In this document: positions 17,265-25,277 of the stretch, piece by piece | Numbering within the stretch: position 1 is the stretch's first letter | Layout: the number at the start of each line of letters is the position of its first letter | Source: Rubrivivax sp. | GTDB taxonomy: Bacteria > Pseudomonadota > Gammaproteobacteria > Burkholderiales > Burkholderiaceae_C | Length of the DNA stretch: 35,179 nt | Direction: 5' to 3' | NCBI GenBank assembly: GCA_027484825.1 | Contig: JAIXSE010000027.1 | Span: 1-35,179 of the forward strand | Position numbers and translations under genes: made by a program | The notes under the pieces: model-generated | Told to the model about the DNA's origin: nothing | The model's database searches: none | What the model saw: the letters and a program-made list of their open reading frames with translations, nothing else

Positions 17265-18503
17265 TCAGACCCGGACCGCGGGCGCCAGCAGTCCGGCCCC
17301 GGCCCGCAGAGCGACGCTGGTGCCATCGATGGCCGAGGCATACACCTGCTCGATGCCCTGCACGATGCCGTCCCAGCCCATGGTCTCAGCGCCGTCACGC
17401 GCCGCCACGCGCATGGCGCTCAGCCGCTGACGATCCGCCAGCAACTCCAGCGCCCGGTCGGCAAAGGCAGCCGCGGGACTGCCCAGCGGCACCGTCCCGC
17501 CGTTGACGCCACTGCGCACCAGCAGTGCCGCCGCCGCATAGTGATAGGCCAGCACGGGCAGGCCGCTGGCCAGCGCTTCGGGCGTGACATTGCCGTAGGT
17601 CTCGGTCACGCTGGGGAAGACAAACAGGTCGCCGCTGGCATAGTGGGCCGCCAGGTCCTCGCCATGGCGCATGCCGGCGAAGATGGCGCCGGGCAGTTGC
17701 TGCTCCAGCTCCGCCCGGGCCGGTCCGTCGCCCACCAGCACCAGTCGGGCCCGTGGATGATGCCGGCGCACCACCGGCCACAGGTCCACCAGCAACTGCA
17801 GATTCTTCTCGGCAGCCAATCGGCCCACATGCAGCAGCACCGGGTCCTGCGGGGCCGCACCCCATTGCTCTCGCAGGGCCTCGCTGCGGCGCGACGGATC
17901 GAACAGCTGCGTGTCCACCCCGCGGGCGATCACGCTGACATGCCGGAAGCCCTGCGCCATCAGTTCCCCGGCCAGGCTGGCGTTGGGCACCATGGTGCTG
18001 TGGCAGCGGTTGTGGAATTTGCGCAGGTAGGCCAGCAGGGGCCGGCGCAACCAGCCGATGCCGTAGTGCTGGGCATAGGCATGAAAGTTGGTGCGGAATT
18101 CCGACACCACCGGCAACTTGAGCTGCCGCGCGGCTTGCAGTGCCGACCAGCCCATCGGCCCTTCGGTCGCAATGTGCACCACATCCGGCCGACGCGATGC
18201 CCACAGCTGCACCAGCGTGCGCTTGGACACCACGCCCATGCGCAGATGCGGGTAGCGCGGCACCGGCAGGCCGCGCATCAGCACTTCATCGTCCCGGGGG
18301 CCGCCTGCATCCGTGGCGGCCTGACGCGGCCGCAGCAACTGGACCGCATGGTCCCGCGCCTGCAAGCCCTTCACCACACAGGCGATGCTGCGGGCCACGC
18401 CGTTGACTTCCGGCGGATAGGTTTCCGTCACCACCGCCACACGGAAGTGCCGCTGGCGGGTGGGCAGCTCGTCCACCTCGAGTTCGATTGGCGCGCTTGT
18501 CAT
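17265..18503 (-). CDS. Glycosyltransferase, family 4 (GT-B fold)
   Basis: A cytoplasmic-side sugar transferase of about 412 residues. The N-terminal acceptor domain carries VAVVTETYPPEVNGVA, a motif shared with SQD2/SqdX-like and PimB-like enzymes that glycosylate lipids. The C-terminal donor domain has HVGRLAAEKNLQLL, LVGDGPARAELE and the retaining-enzyme signature ETYGNVTPE (EX7E). The start is uncertain: ATGs at 18503, 18512 and 18551 are all in frame and none has a good ribosome site. A GTGACG/CGTCAC dyad (18538-18543/18552-18557) would be a promoter element if the later starts hold. Lipid acceptor use is suggested by motif and neighbours but not proven; lipopolysaccharide or capsule sugars remain possible. 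Confidence 0.88.
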   Translation of the reverse strand: MTSAPIELEVDELPTRQRHFRVAVVTETYPPEVNGVARSIACVVKGLQARDHAVQLLRPRQAATDAGGPRDDEVLMRGLPVPRYPHLRMGVVSKRTLVQLWASRRPDVVHIATEGPMGWSALQAARQLKLPVVSEFRTNFHAYAQHYGIGWLRRPLLAYLRKFHNRCHSTMVPNASLAGELMAQGFRHVSVIARGVDTQLFDPSRRSEALREQWGAAPQDPVLLHVGRLAAEKNLQLLVDLWPVVRRHHPRARLVLVGDGPARAELEQQLPGAIFAGMRHGEDLAAHYASGDLFVFPSVTETYGNVTPEALASGLPVLAYHYAAAALLVRSGVNGGTVPLGSPAAAFADRALELLADRQRLSAMRVAARDGAETMGWDGIVQGIEQVYASAIDGTSVALRAGAGLLAPAVRV

Positions 18504-18688
18504 GGCGAGCATGATGGTCGCGCTTCGCAACAGTTGTGTGACGCTTTCCATCGTCACGCGCCTGAAACAGCGCCGCGACACAGTCGCCACACTGCCGTCG
18601 CACAGGCGCCATGAAAGTGCCACGTGCCGGCCCGCCCACGGGCGGACCGACGGCATCACTGACCGACCATTTTCTGGACGAGGGCCGC

Positions 18689-19330
18689 ATGAAGGACTTT
18701 CTGGACCTGCTCAAGGAACAGCGCTGGGACGACCACCGCTACTACCATCACTGCCGCATCAACCAGTCGCTGCATCTGCTGAGCGCCTGCTGCTTCGTGG
18801 TGGCCTACGGGCTGCTGCTGGTGGACCCGGCCTGGGCCGCGCTGCTGGCCTGGGGCGTGTCGATGACCAGCCGCCAGGCCGGCCACTTCTTCTTCGAGCC
18901 CAAGGGCTTTGACGAGATCAACCAGGCCACCCATGACCACAAGGAAGCCATCAAGATTGGCTACAACCTGCGCCGCAAGGTGGTGTTGATGGCGCTGTGG
19001 GCGGCGTCGCCGGTGGCGCTGTGGCTGCAGCCGGGACTGTTCGGCCTGTTCGCGCCGGCCGCCAGCTTCACTGACTATCTGCATCAGCTGGGCCTGGTCT
19101 GGTTCTGGCTGGGCGTGGGCGGGCTGGTGTTCCGGGTGCTGCAACTGGCGGTGACCCGCGACCTGCGCACGGGGCTGGCCTGGGCCACCAAGATCATCAC
19201 CGACCCCTTCCACGACATCGCCCTCTACCATCGCGCTCCGTTGCATCTGTTGCGCGGTGAGCGCATGGATCCCATGCATCACGTGCTGATGGAACGGCAG
19301 AATGCCGGACATGGCGAGCAGGTGGCCTGA
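18689..19330 (+). CDS. His-rich integral membrane protein, possibly Mpo1/DUF962-like
   Basis: A 213-residue protein with several hydrophobic segments (about 28-60, 98-120, 130-155). Conserved-looking histidines are placed before and between them: H16, H20, H21 and H29 in HHCRINQSLHLL, H66 in RQAGHFFFEP, and H82 and H84 in THDHKE, with more near the C-terminus (DPFHDI, DPMHH). This is reminiscent of Mpo1 (DUF962), an iron-dependent dioxygenase that alpha-oxidises 2-hydroxy fatty acids, and more loosely of fatty-acid hydroxylases, but I cannot confirm the family. The ATG at 18689 was chosen because an upstream purine-rich GACGAGGG fits a ribosome site; an in-frame ATG at 18611 would add 26 residues. 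Divergent from the glycosyltransferase. Confidence 0.72.
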   Translation: MKDFLDLLKEQRWDDHRYYHHCRINQSLHLLSACCFVVAYGLLLVDPAWAALLAWGVSMTSRQAGHFFFEPKGFDEINQATHDHKEAIKIGYNLRRKVVLMALWAASPVALWLQPGLFGLFAPAASFTDYLHQLGLVWFWLGVGGLVFRVLQLAVTRDLRTGLAWATKIITDPFHDIALYHRAPLHLLRGERMDPMHHVLMERQNAGHGEQVA

Positions 19331-19410
19331 GCGACCTGCATGTCCTGAGCGCTGCATGTGAATGCCTCCGGACGGCTCGCCGCCTGTCCGATCCCTCCGG
19401 AGGTTGCTGC

Positions 19411-20481
19411 ATGTTGTTGTTGCGCTGGCGTCGCTGTGCGGCGCCCGGCTCGTCCGAGAAGCTTCAGAAGAATCAGAAATCCCGTGGGCGGTCGCTGCCG
19501 TCTTCAGGGACCAGGCCCTTTGCAATCACGGCCCTCACGACTTTCACGGCGCTGTCCGCGGCCCTGTCCGCGACCCTGTTGGCCGGCTGCGGCGCCATGC
19601 CCAACACCGGCACGCAGCGGCTGCTGGGAGGTCCGGTGGTCTACACCTATGTGGGCCAGGGCAAGCCGGTGGTGGTGCTGCAGTCCAGCATTGGAGACGG
19701 CCGTGATCCCTGGGTGCCGGTGCTGAGCGAGCTGCGTGACCGTTATTCGGTGTTCGCCTACGACCGCCCCGGCTACGGCGACAGCACCGCTACGCCCCCC
19801 ACGCCGCGCAATCCCTGCGGCATTGCCACCGAGCTGCACGACCTGCTGCATGCCTCGGGCGTGAAGCCTCCCTATCTGCTGGTGGGGCATTCGATGGGAG
19901 GGCTTTATCAGTATGCGTTCTCGCGCCTGTATCCCGACGAGGTGGCAGGGCTGGTGATGGTGGATGCCGTGCATCCGATGCACACCCGCCGCATGCAGGT
20001 GGAAGTGCCGCTGATGGCCAACATGCTGGAGAGCATGAGCCGGCGGGTCTTCCGCGGCATGATGCAGGCCGAGTATTTGCAGCAGACCGACTGCGTGGAT
20101 GCGCTGCTGCCCAAGCGCCGACCGGACGTGCCGGTGCGTGTGCTCACCCGCACCGTCTACACACCGGAGGAGACCATCAGCGGATTCGAGGCCATGGTGC
20201 ATGGGCTGGAACCGAACTGGCTGCCGCTGATCGGCGGCAAGGGCATCCAGCCGGTGGAGGGTGCTGGGCATTACATCCAGCGTGATCAGCCGGAGGTGGT
20301 GGCCCGGGCCGTGGACGAGGTGGCCCAGGAGATCCGCGAGCGGGCGGCGACGGCGGCGGCCACGGCGGCATCTGCCGCATCGCCCGCCTCTGCCACCGCT
20401 TCCTCACCGGGTGGCGCTGGCGCGGCAGCCCGCTCCCTCAGCGCGCCAGGCCCAGCGTCTCCATCAGCAGGCGGCGCTTGA
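19411..20481 (+). CDS. Alpha/beta-hydrolase lipoprotein
   Basis: A 356-residue serine hydrolase. A long basic N-terminal region and a hydrophobic stretch end in LLAGC, a lipobox with C60, so a lipoprotein facing the periplasm is likely although the pre-lipobox region is unusually long. The ATG has a strong GGAGG seven bases upstream, so the start is firm. The hydrolase fold shows YDRPGYGDS, the nucleophile elbow GHSMGG (S161), VMVDAVHP and the late catalytic His in GAGHYIQ. Residues from about 305 are a low-complexity Ala/Ser/Pro tail whose codons overlap the 3' end of the convergent aminotransferase gene by 44 bases. Substrate unknown; esterase or lysophospholipase activity would suit the neighbourhood. 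Confidence 0.85.
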   Translation: MLLLRWRRCAAPGSSEKLQKNQKSRGRSLPSSGTRPFAITALTTFTALSAALSATLLAGCGAMPNTGTQRLLGGPVVYTYVGQGKPVVVLQSSIGDGRDPWVPVLSELRDRYSVFAYDRPGYGDSTATPPTPRNPCGIATELHDLLHASGVKPPYLLVGHSMGGLYQYAFSRLYPDEVAGLVMVDAVHPMHTRRMQVEVPLMANMLESMSRRVFRGMMQAEYLQQTDCVDALLPKRRPDVPVRVLTRTVYTPEETISGFEAMVHGLEPNWLPLIGGKGIQPVEGAGHYIQRDQPEVVARAVDEVAQEIRERAATAAATAASAASPASATASSPGGAGAAARSLSAPGPASPSAGGA

Positions 20482-22096
20482 TCGACTGATTGGTCAGGTC
20501 CTGGGGCGCGCTCCACCAGCCGCCGTCTCGCATGGCCTGGGCGGCGGCCAGCAGGCGACGCTGCACCTCGTCGAAGTCGGCATCCGTGAAGTCGGTGCTG
20601 AAGATCATCCGCCCGGTGCCGACCCAGCTCAGCGCCAAGCCCTGGGCCCGCATGAAGTACTGCAGCATCCAGTTGTAGCGCGAGGGTTGCAGGTAATAGA
20701 GCGTCCATACCGACGACATGTTGGCCGCGCGCACCGGCAGTCCGGCGGCCTTCAGGGCCGCATTGAGCTGCGCCCGACGACGGTCCTGCACGGCATCCTG
20801 CTCGGCCAGCGTCTGCTGCCAGGCCGGGTCCTCCAGCGCATCCAGGAAGACCGACATGGCGCCCATGACATAGGGATGGGTGTTGAAGGTGCCCCGGGCG
20901 AAGCAGATGTCGGCCGGGCGTTCCTCCCGATAGCGCTTCATCCAGGCGGCCTTGCCGCACACCACGCCGACCGGCAGCCCGCCGCCCAGCGTCTTCCCAT
21001 AGGTCACCAGGTCGGCCTGCACCCCAAAATAGGTCTGCGCGCCGCCGGTGCCCAGCCGGAAGCCCATGAACACCTCATCGAAGATCAGCGCAATGCCGCG
21101 CTCGGTGCACACCTGCCGCAGCTCGCGCAGCCAGGCGGCATAGGCCTCGCGGTCATAGGCGGCGCGGCGTGAGCTGTCCACCAGCGACCCATCCCCGGGC
21201 GCCGGCCGGTTCGGATGCAGCGCCTGCAGTGGATTCACCAGCACGCAGGCAATGTCGCGCCGAGTGCGCAGCACCTGCAGGCTGCGTGGATGCAGGTCCC
21301 GCAGCGTGTAGGTGCGATCGGCCGGCAGGGGGTTGCCGGGGCCCGGCTGCGCCTCGTCCCACCAGCCGTGATAGGCGCCGCAAAAGCGCACCAGGTGGGT
21401 CCGACCGGTGTGATAGCGGGCCAGCCGCACCGCCTGCATGACCGCCTCCGTGCCGGACATGTGGAAGGAGAGCTGGTCCATGCCGGACAGGGCTAGCAGA
21501 CGCTGCACATTGCCCTGCACCAGCGGGTGGTAGACGCCCAGCACCGGCCCCAGTTCGGCGACCCGCTCACTGCCTTCGGCAATGCAGCGCTGGTAGAAGG
21601 CATAGCCGAACAGGTTGACGCCGTAGCTGCCGGCCAGGTCGAGGAAGCGCTGGCCGTCCAGGTCGGTCAGCCAGTGGCCGTCGCTGCGGCTCATGACCGC
21701 GCCCAGCGGCAGCGCCTTCTGCACCAGCGGACTGAAGGGCGGCGGCACGCGGTAGCCGCTGGTGAACTGCAGGTCCGGCAGCCCGGGCTTGAGCGCGGCG
21801 GTGGCTTCAATGCTGCGGGCATGGCGCTCCTGCAAGGTCTGGGACAGGCTCTCGAAGCTGGCCCTGCGGCGCTGCACCACCTCGGCGGCTGCGTCGTCGG
21901 CGTTGAAGAAGCGCTCGTCCCCAAAGCGCTGAGTCGGCATCAGCCGGGCCAGCCGAACCGCCATGCGGGAATGGCCGGCGAGGGACGGGTGTTTGGCGCG
22001 GGACAGCTGCAAGCGTCGCCAGCCCTTGGGCGCCAGCGCGAGCGCGGCGGTCAGCAGGCCGGCGGCAGCCAGCGCGGAGAGCAATTCTGGGTTCAT
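20438..22096 (-). CDS. Membrane-anchored class-III PLP aminotransferase, HemL-like
   Basis: A 552-residue PLP enzyme. The catalytic part (about 115-530) matches glutamate-1-semialdehyde aminomutase and related class-III aminotransferases: SGTEAVMQAVRLAR, CGAYHGWWDE, IFDEVFMGFR with cofactor-contacting D340, and YGKTLGGGLPVG with the Schiff-base lysine K368. The first 110 residues are extra, with a hydrophobic helix (about 5-23) followed by basic KGWRRLQLSRAKH, indicating an inner-membrane anchor. A true hemL is also in this window (31668-32966), so this copy is not needed for haem. It is divergent from psd across only 72 bases. An amino-group transfer onto a lipid or lipid-linked sugar is a reasonable guess and no more. 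Start ATG 22096. Confidence 0.87.
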   Translation of the reverse strand: MNPELLSALAAAGLLTAALALAPKGWRRLQLSRAKHPSLAGHSRMAVRLARLMPTQRFGDERFFNADDAAAEVVQRRRASFESLSQTLQERHARSIEATAALKPGLPDLQFTSGYRVPPPFSPLVQKALPLGAVMSRSDGHWLTDLDGQRFLDLAGSYGVNLFGYAFYQRCIAEGSERVAELGPVLGVYHPLVQGNVQRLLALSGMDQLSFHMSGTEAVMQAVRLARYHTGRTHLVRFCGAYHGWWDEAQPGPGNPLPADRTYTLRDLHPRSLQVLRTRRDIACVLVNPLQALHPNRPAPGDGSLVDSSRRAAYDREAYAAWLRELRQVCTERGIALIFDEVFMGFRLGTGGAQTYFGVQADLVTYGKTLGGGLPVGVVCGKAAWMKRYREERPADICFARGTFNTHPYVMGAMSVFLDALEDPAWQQTLAEQDAVQDRRRAQLNAALKAAGLPVRAANMSSVWTLYYLQPSRYNWMLQYFMRAQGLALSWVGTGRMIFSTDFTDADFDEVQRRLLAAAQAMRDGGWWSAPQDLTNQSIKRRLLMETLGLAR

Positions 22097-22168
22097 GGCA
22101 ATGGCCTCAAAGTGCTGTCTTGTCACACAGGGTTGGCACAGTGGCGAGGTGTACCGGATCCGATTGAC

Positions 22169-23056
22169 ATGTCTATGAAATTGGCGAGCTGGCGTGATCG
22201 TTTGACCCAGCAGGAACAGCTGAACTTCCTGCTCACCAACCGGGTGCCCCGGCTGGCGCTGACCCGGTTCATGGGCTGGTACAGCCGCATCGAGAGCCCC
22301 TGGCTGACCCGGCTGTCGGTGGCCGTCTGGCGGCTGTTCACCGACCTGGACCTCAGCGAGGCAGAACCGCGCCGCTACCGCAGCCTGCGGGAGGTCTTCA
22401 CCCGGCGGCTGCGGCCCGGCGCGCGTCCGGTGGACAGCCACCCATCGGTGCTGGTGAGCCCGTGCGACGCCATCGTGGGCGCATTCGGCCCGGTGCAGCG
22501 CGGCATGGCCCTGCAGGCCAAGGGCATGGCCTACGGCATCCAGGAGCTGTTCGGGGATGCGCAGCGGGCGGCGCCCTATCTGAACGGGAGCTACCTGACG
22601 CTACGGCTCACCTCGTCGATGTATCACCGCTTCCATGCGCCGGCCGACCTGACGATCGAGCGGGTCACCCATCTGGCCGGCGACACCTGGAATGTGAATC
22701 CGATCGCGCTCAAGCGGGTGGAGCGGCTGTTCTGCCGCAATGTGCGCGCGGCCATTGAAGCGCGGCTGCCCGATGGAACGCCGATCGCGCTGGTGCCGGT
22801 GGCGGCCATCCTGGTGGCCAGCCTGCGGCTGCATGCGCTGGACTTGACGCTGCGACCGGACCATCCCGGGCCGTACCGCTTTGACTGTCGCCATTCGCAT
22901 ACACGCGGCGAGGAAATGGGCTGGTTCGAGCAGGGCTCGACGATCATCGTGTTCCTGCCGCCCGGCGTGGCGCTGCTGGACGGGGTGAGCACCGGCCAGC
23001 GGCTGCGCATGGGGCAGGCGATTGCACGTCTCCCAGGAACATCTGCTGATGGCTGA
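22169..23056 (+). CDS. psd: Phosphatidylserine decarboxylase proenzyme
   Basis: Makes phosphatidylethanolamine from phosphatidylserine at the inner membrane. The 295-residue proenzyme has the Asp-His-Ser autocatalytic triad: D100 in SPCDAIVG, H156 in YHRFHAP, and S257 in the cleavage motif QGST, where cutting before S257 gives the pyruvoyl cofactor and a 39-residue alpha chain. The usual motif is LGST, so Q in place of L is a small deviation. An alternative ATG lies two codons downstream (22175). The stop overlaps the next gene's start (ATGGCTGA), so the CorA-like gene is translationally coupled. Confidence 0.95.
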   Translation: MSMKLASWRDRLTQQEQLNFLLTNRVPRLALTRFMGWYSRIESPWLTRLSVAVWRLFTDLDLSEAEPRRYRSLREVFTRRLRPGARPVDSHPSVLVSPCDAIVGAFGPVQRGMALQAKGMAYGIQELFGDAQRAAPYLNGSYLTLRLTSSMYHRFHAPADLTIERVTHLAGDTWNVNPIALKRVERLFCRNVRAAIEARLPDGTPIALVPVAAILVASLRLHALDLTLRPDHPGPYRFDCRHSHTRGEEMGWFEQGSTIIVFLPPGVALLDGVSTGQRLRMGQAIARLPGTSADG

Positions 23057-24161
23057 GCCCTTGTCCGACACGTCGGCCCCCGACGCACCCACGCCCGCAC
23101 CCGCACCCACGACCCCACTCGCGCCGCCGCGGCCTGATCCGCTGTCCGCGCCCCAGGTCGCTTCTTATGGCGGTGATACGAACGGGCTGATCTGCGGTTT
23201 CTGGATTCACCCGGACCGCCCGACCGAAGCCTTGCCGACCCTGGCCGAAGCGCAGGCGCGGCTGGAGCGGCCGGACGGCGGTTATGTCTGGCTGCACCTG
23301 AACCTGAGCCATGCCGGTGCCATGCCCTGGCTGGCCCGCAACGCCGTGCTGGCCGACAGCTTCATGGAAGCGCAGCAGGCGGGATCTCGCTCGTCGCGCA
23401 TTGAACGCGACCGGGATCAGCTGTTTGCGGTGCTCAATGACGTGACCTTCGACTTCTCCTTTGATGTCGAGGACGTCTCCACGCTGTGGATGCAGGTCAG
23501 CGAGCATCTGGTGCTGAGTGCCCGTCGATCACCGCTGCGGTCGGTGGACCGGCTGCGTATGGCGGTCAAGCGCGGGGACCGTCCGCAGTCCACGCTGGGA
23601 CTGTTGGATCACTTGTTGCGCGACCAGGCGGATGAGCTGCAGCGCATCGTCCGCCAGGCCACGGAGCGGGTGGATGACATCGAAGACGCCTTGCTGGCCG
23701 GACGCCGTCCTGGCACCGACAACGAAGTGGCCCAGTTGCGCCGGCTGATGGTGCGGCTGCAGCGCCTGCTGGCGCCGGAACCCAGCGCGCTGCTGCGCAT
23801 GCTGTCGCATCCACCGGCCTGGGTGACCACGTCCGATCAGCAGCAGCTTCAGCAGGCCAGCGAGGAATTTGCGCTGGTACTGCGGGACATCCAGGCGCTG
23901 CAGGAACGCATCCGGGCGGTGCAGGATGAGACCGCGGCCCTGGTGGCTCAGGAGAACAACCGCACCCTGTACCTGCTGACCATGGTGACGGTGCTGGCGC
24001 TGCCCATCAACCTGGTGTCGGGCCTGTTCGGCATGAATGTGGGCGGACTGCCCTTCCTGGACCATCCCCACGGCTTTGTGGTGGTGGTCACCCTGATCGT
24101 GGTGCTGACGGTGCTGGTGACCGCGCTGCTGGTGTGGGCCATTCGAAAACCGTCGCGCTGA
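23049..24161 (+). CDS. CorA-family metal ion transporter, ZntB-like
   Basis: A 370-residue inner-membrane transporter. A Pro/Ala-rich N-terminal leader (1-45) precedes the cytoplasmic alpha/beta domain (GYVWLHLNLSHAG) and a long helical stalk (about 170-310). Two C-terminal transmembrane helices follow, with the pore signature GMN at 328-330 between LVSGLF and VGGLPF. The CorA family includes Mg/Co/Ni importers and ZntB zinc transporters; the GFWIHPD N-terminal segment resembles ZntB, but substrate cannot be settled by eye. I placed the start at ATG 23049, with AGGAAC upstream, rather than the earlier in-frame ATG 23022. It overlaps psd by eight bases, an unexpected pairing. Confidence 0.88.
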   Translation: MAEPLSDTSAPDAPTPAPAPTTPLAPPRPDPLSAPQVASYGGDTNGLICGFWIHPDRPTEALPTLAEAQARLERPDGGYVWLHLNLSHAGAMPWLARNAVLADSFMEAQQAGSRSSRIERDRDQLFAVLNDVTFDFSFDVEDVSTLWMQVSEHLVLSARRSPLRSVDRLRMAVKRGDRPQSTLGLLDHLLRDQADELQRIVRQATERVDDIEDALLAGRRPGTDNEVAQLRRLMVRLQRLLAPEPSALLRMLSHPPAWVTTSDQQQLQQASEEFALVLRDIQALQERIRAVQDETAALVAQENNRTLYLLTMVTVLALPINLVSGLFGMNVGGLPFLDHPHGFVVVVTLIVVLTVLVTALLVWAIRKPSR

Positions 24162-24170
24162 AGCGGCGCG

Positions 24171-24194
24171 GGCCTGGCTTGGCTGGGCCAGGCC
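24171..24194. terminator. Possible stem between convergent genes
   Basis: GGCCTGG/CCAGGCC (24171-24177/24188-24194), overlapped by CTTGGC/GCCAAG, lies in the 51 bases between two convergent stops. It has no T-run on either strand, so it is at best a weak bidirectional stop signal. Confidence 0.3.
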
Positions 24195-24212
24195 AAGCTT
24201 GGCGTGATCAGG

Positions 24213-24812
24213 CTATAGACCCAGAAACGCCGTGATGGCGGGCAGGTGGTCGTCGAAGTCCGACAGCGCATGGTCACCGCCTTCCAGCAGCCGGATGTGG
24301 CTGCCCGGATAACGGCCCACCATCTCTTCCCAGCTCAGCAATTCATCGCCCTTGGCGATCACCGCCATCAGCCGCTCGGGATGGGTGAGGGGCCCAACCG
24401 TCAAGGCTTGCAGTTCCCCGACAAATTCCGGTCGGAAGTAAAAGCGCTCCTGCGGGTTCTGCCAGACGGTCTGCTCGCCGATGTAGGCCGTCAGGTCGCG
24501 CGCCGGATCCACCGCCGGATTGATCACTGCCGTGCGCGCGCCGGTGACCTGAGCGAGATGGGTGGCATAGAACCCGCCCAGGGAACTGCCCATCACCGCC
24601 ATCGTCTCCCGCGGCCAGTCCTTCACCAGGGACGTGGCCAGCGACATGGCGTCGCGGGGGGAGGGCGGCAGCTGAGGGCAGACCAGCACCAGATCCGGCC
24701 GGTGCTCGGCCACCCACCGGACCATGCGCTGCGCCTTGGCCGACTGGGGCGACGAGCGGAAACCATGCAGATACAGCAGATGCGTGCGGCGGGCAGGGGA
24801 AGGGAGGCTCAT
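24213..24812 (-). CDS. YqiA-like alpha/beta-fold esterase
   Basis: A 199-residue cytoplasmic hydrolase of the UPF0227/YqiA type. It begins with a leader to LLYLHGFRSSPQS, the oxyanion-side strand and HGF motif of this family. The nucleophile elbow is GSSLGG, followed by FYATHLAQ, then NPAVDPARDL. Later come a probable acid in AVIAKGDELLSW and the catalytic His in EGGDHALSDFDDHL. The length is typical. ATG 24812 is chosen; the frame is open for another 120 codons upstream but without homology-like sequence. YqiA has esterase activity in vitro and its physiological substrate is not known. It converges on the CorA-like gene. Confidence 0.88.
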   Translation of the reverse strand: MSLPSPARRTHLLYLHGFRSSPQSAKAQRMVRWVAEHRPDLVLVCPQLPPSPRDAMSLATSLVKDWPRETMAVMGSSLGGFYATHLAQVTGARTAVINPAVDPARDLTAYIGEQTVWQNPQERFYFRPEFVGELQALTVGPLTHPERLMAVIAKGDELLSWEEMVGRYPGSHIRLLEGGDHALSDFDDHLPAITAFLGL

Positions 24813-25277
24813 GGATTGAGAGTGTAGGAGGGCTCGAACCGCGCCTGTGTTGAGCGCATTGGGAAGAAGTTCAGTAAAACTAGCGTTTTCAGCGTCGAGT
24901 GAAAATGGCCAGATCACTGAAAATTTGGTCGTTCGACGCACTGGATGGCCCAGGGGATCAGAACCTCCCGGCACTGACTTTTGGCACCCGCCCTCCGCTC
25001 GAGTACCGTTTCTCCCGCTGCCCGAAACCGTCGTGAATCGCACCGCCGTGTCGCGGCAATGCGGTTTCATCCTCATGCCATGGCTTTTGCGAATTGACGT
25101 GGTGACGGGCGCGCCGCACATTGAGTGCCGCTCGCTGTACCGACCCCCTGTCTCCGACACCGGAAGGGGTTGTCGCACGGACGCCTCTCCCCAGACCTAC
25201 AGGTTCCCTATCCCGATTGCGGTCGGCAGCCGCCGCCACCCGACGCCGCAAGTTCCCAACCATTACCGATCCGCCTC
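24813..25277. promoter_or_regulatory. 465-base divergent spacer with an AT-rich core
   Basis: No gene, tRNA or terminator is supported here. The stretch 24870-24930 is clearly more AT-rich than its surroundings and contains AAAAC-tagc-GTTTT (24876-24889) and two copies of TGAAAAT exactly 18 bp apart (24900, 24918), with a reversed related GTTTTCA at 24885. That is where I would expect promoters or a regulator site for the divergent esterase and metalloprotease genes. The rest (24940-25277) is GC-rich and featureless to me. Confidence 0.35.

Noticed and set aside
24825-24845. tRNA-like GGTTCGAGCC on the minus strand
   Set aside because: It resembles a T-loop, but no acceptor, D or anticodon stems can be laid out around it.
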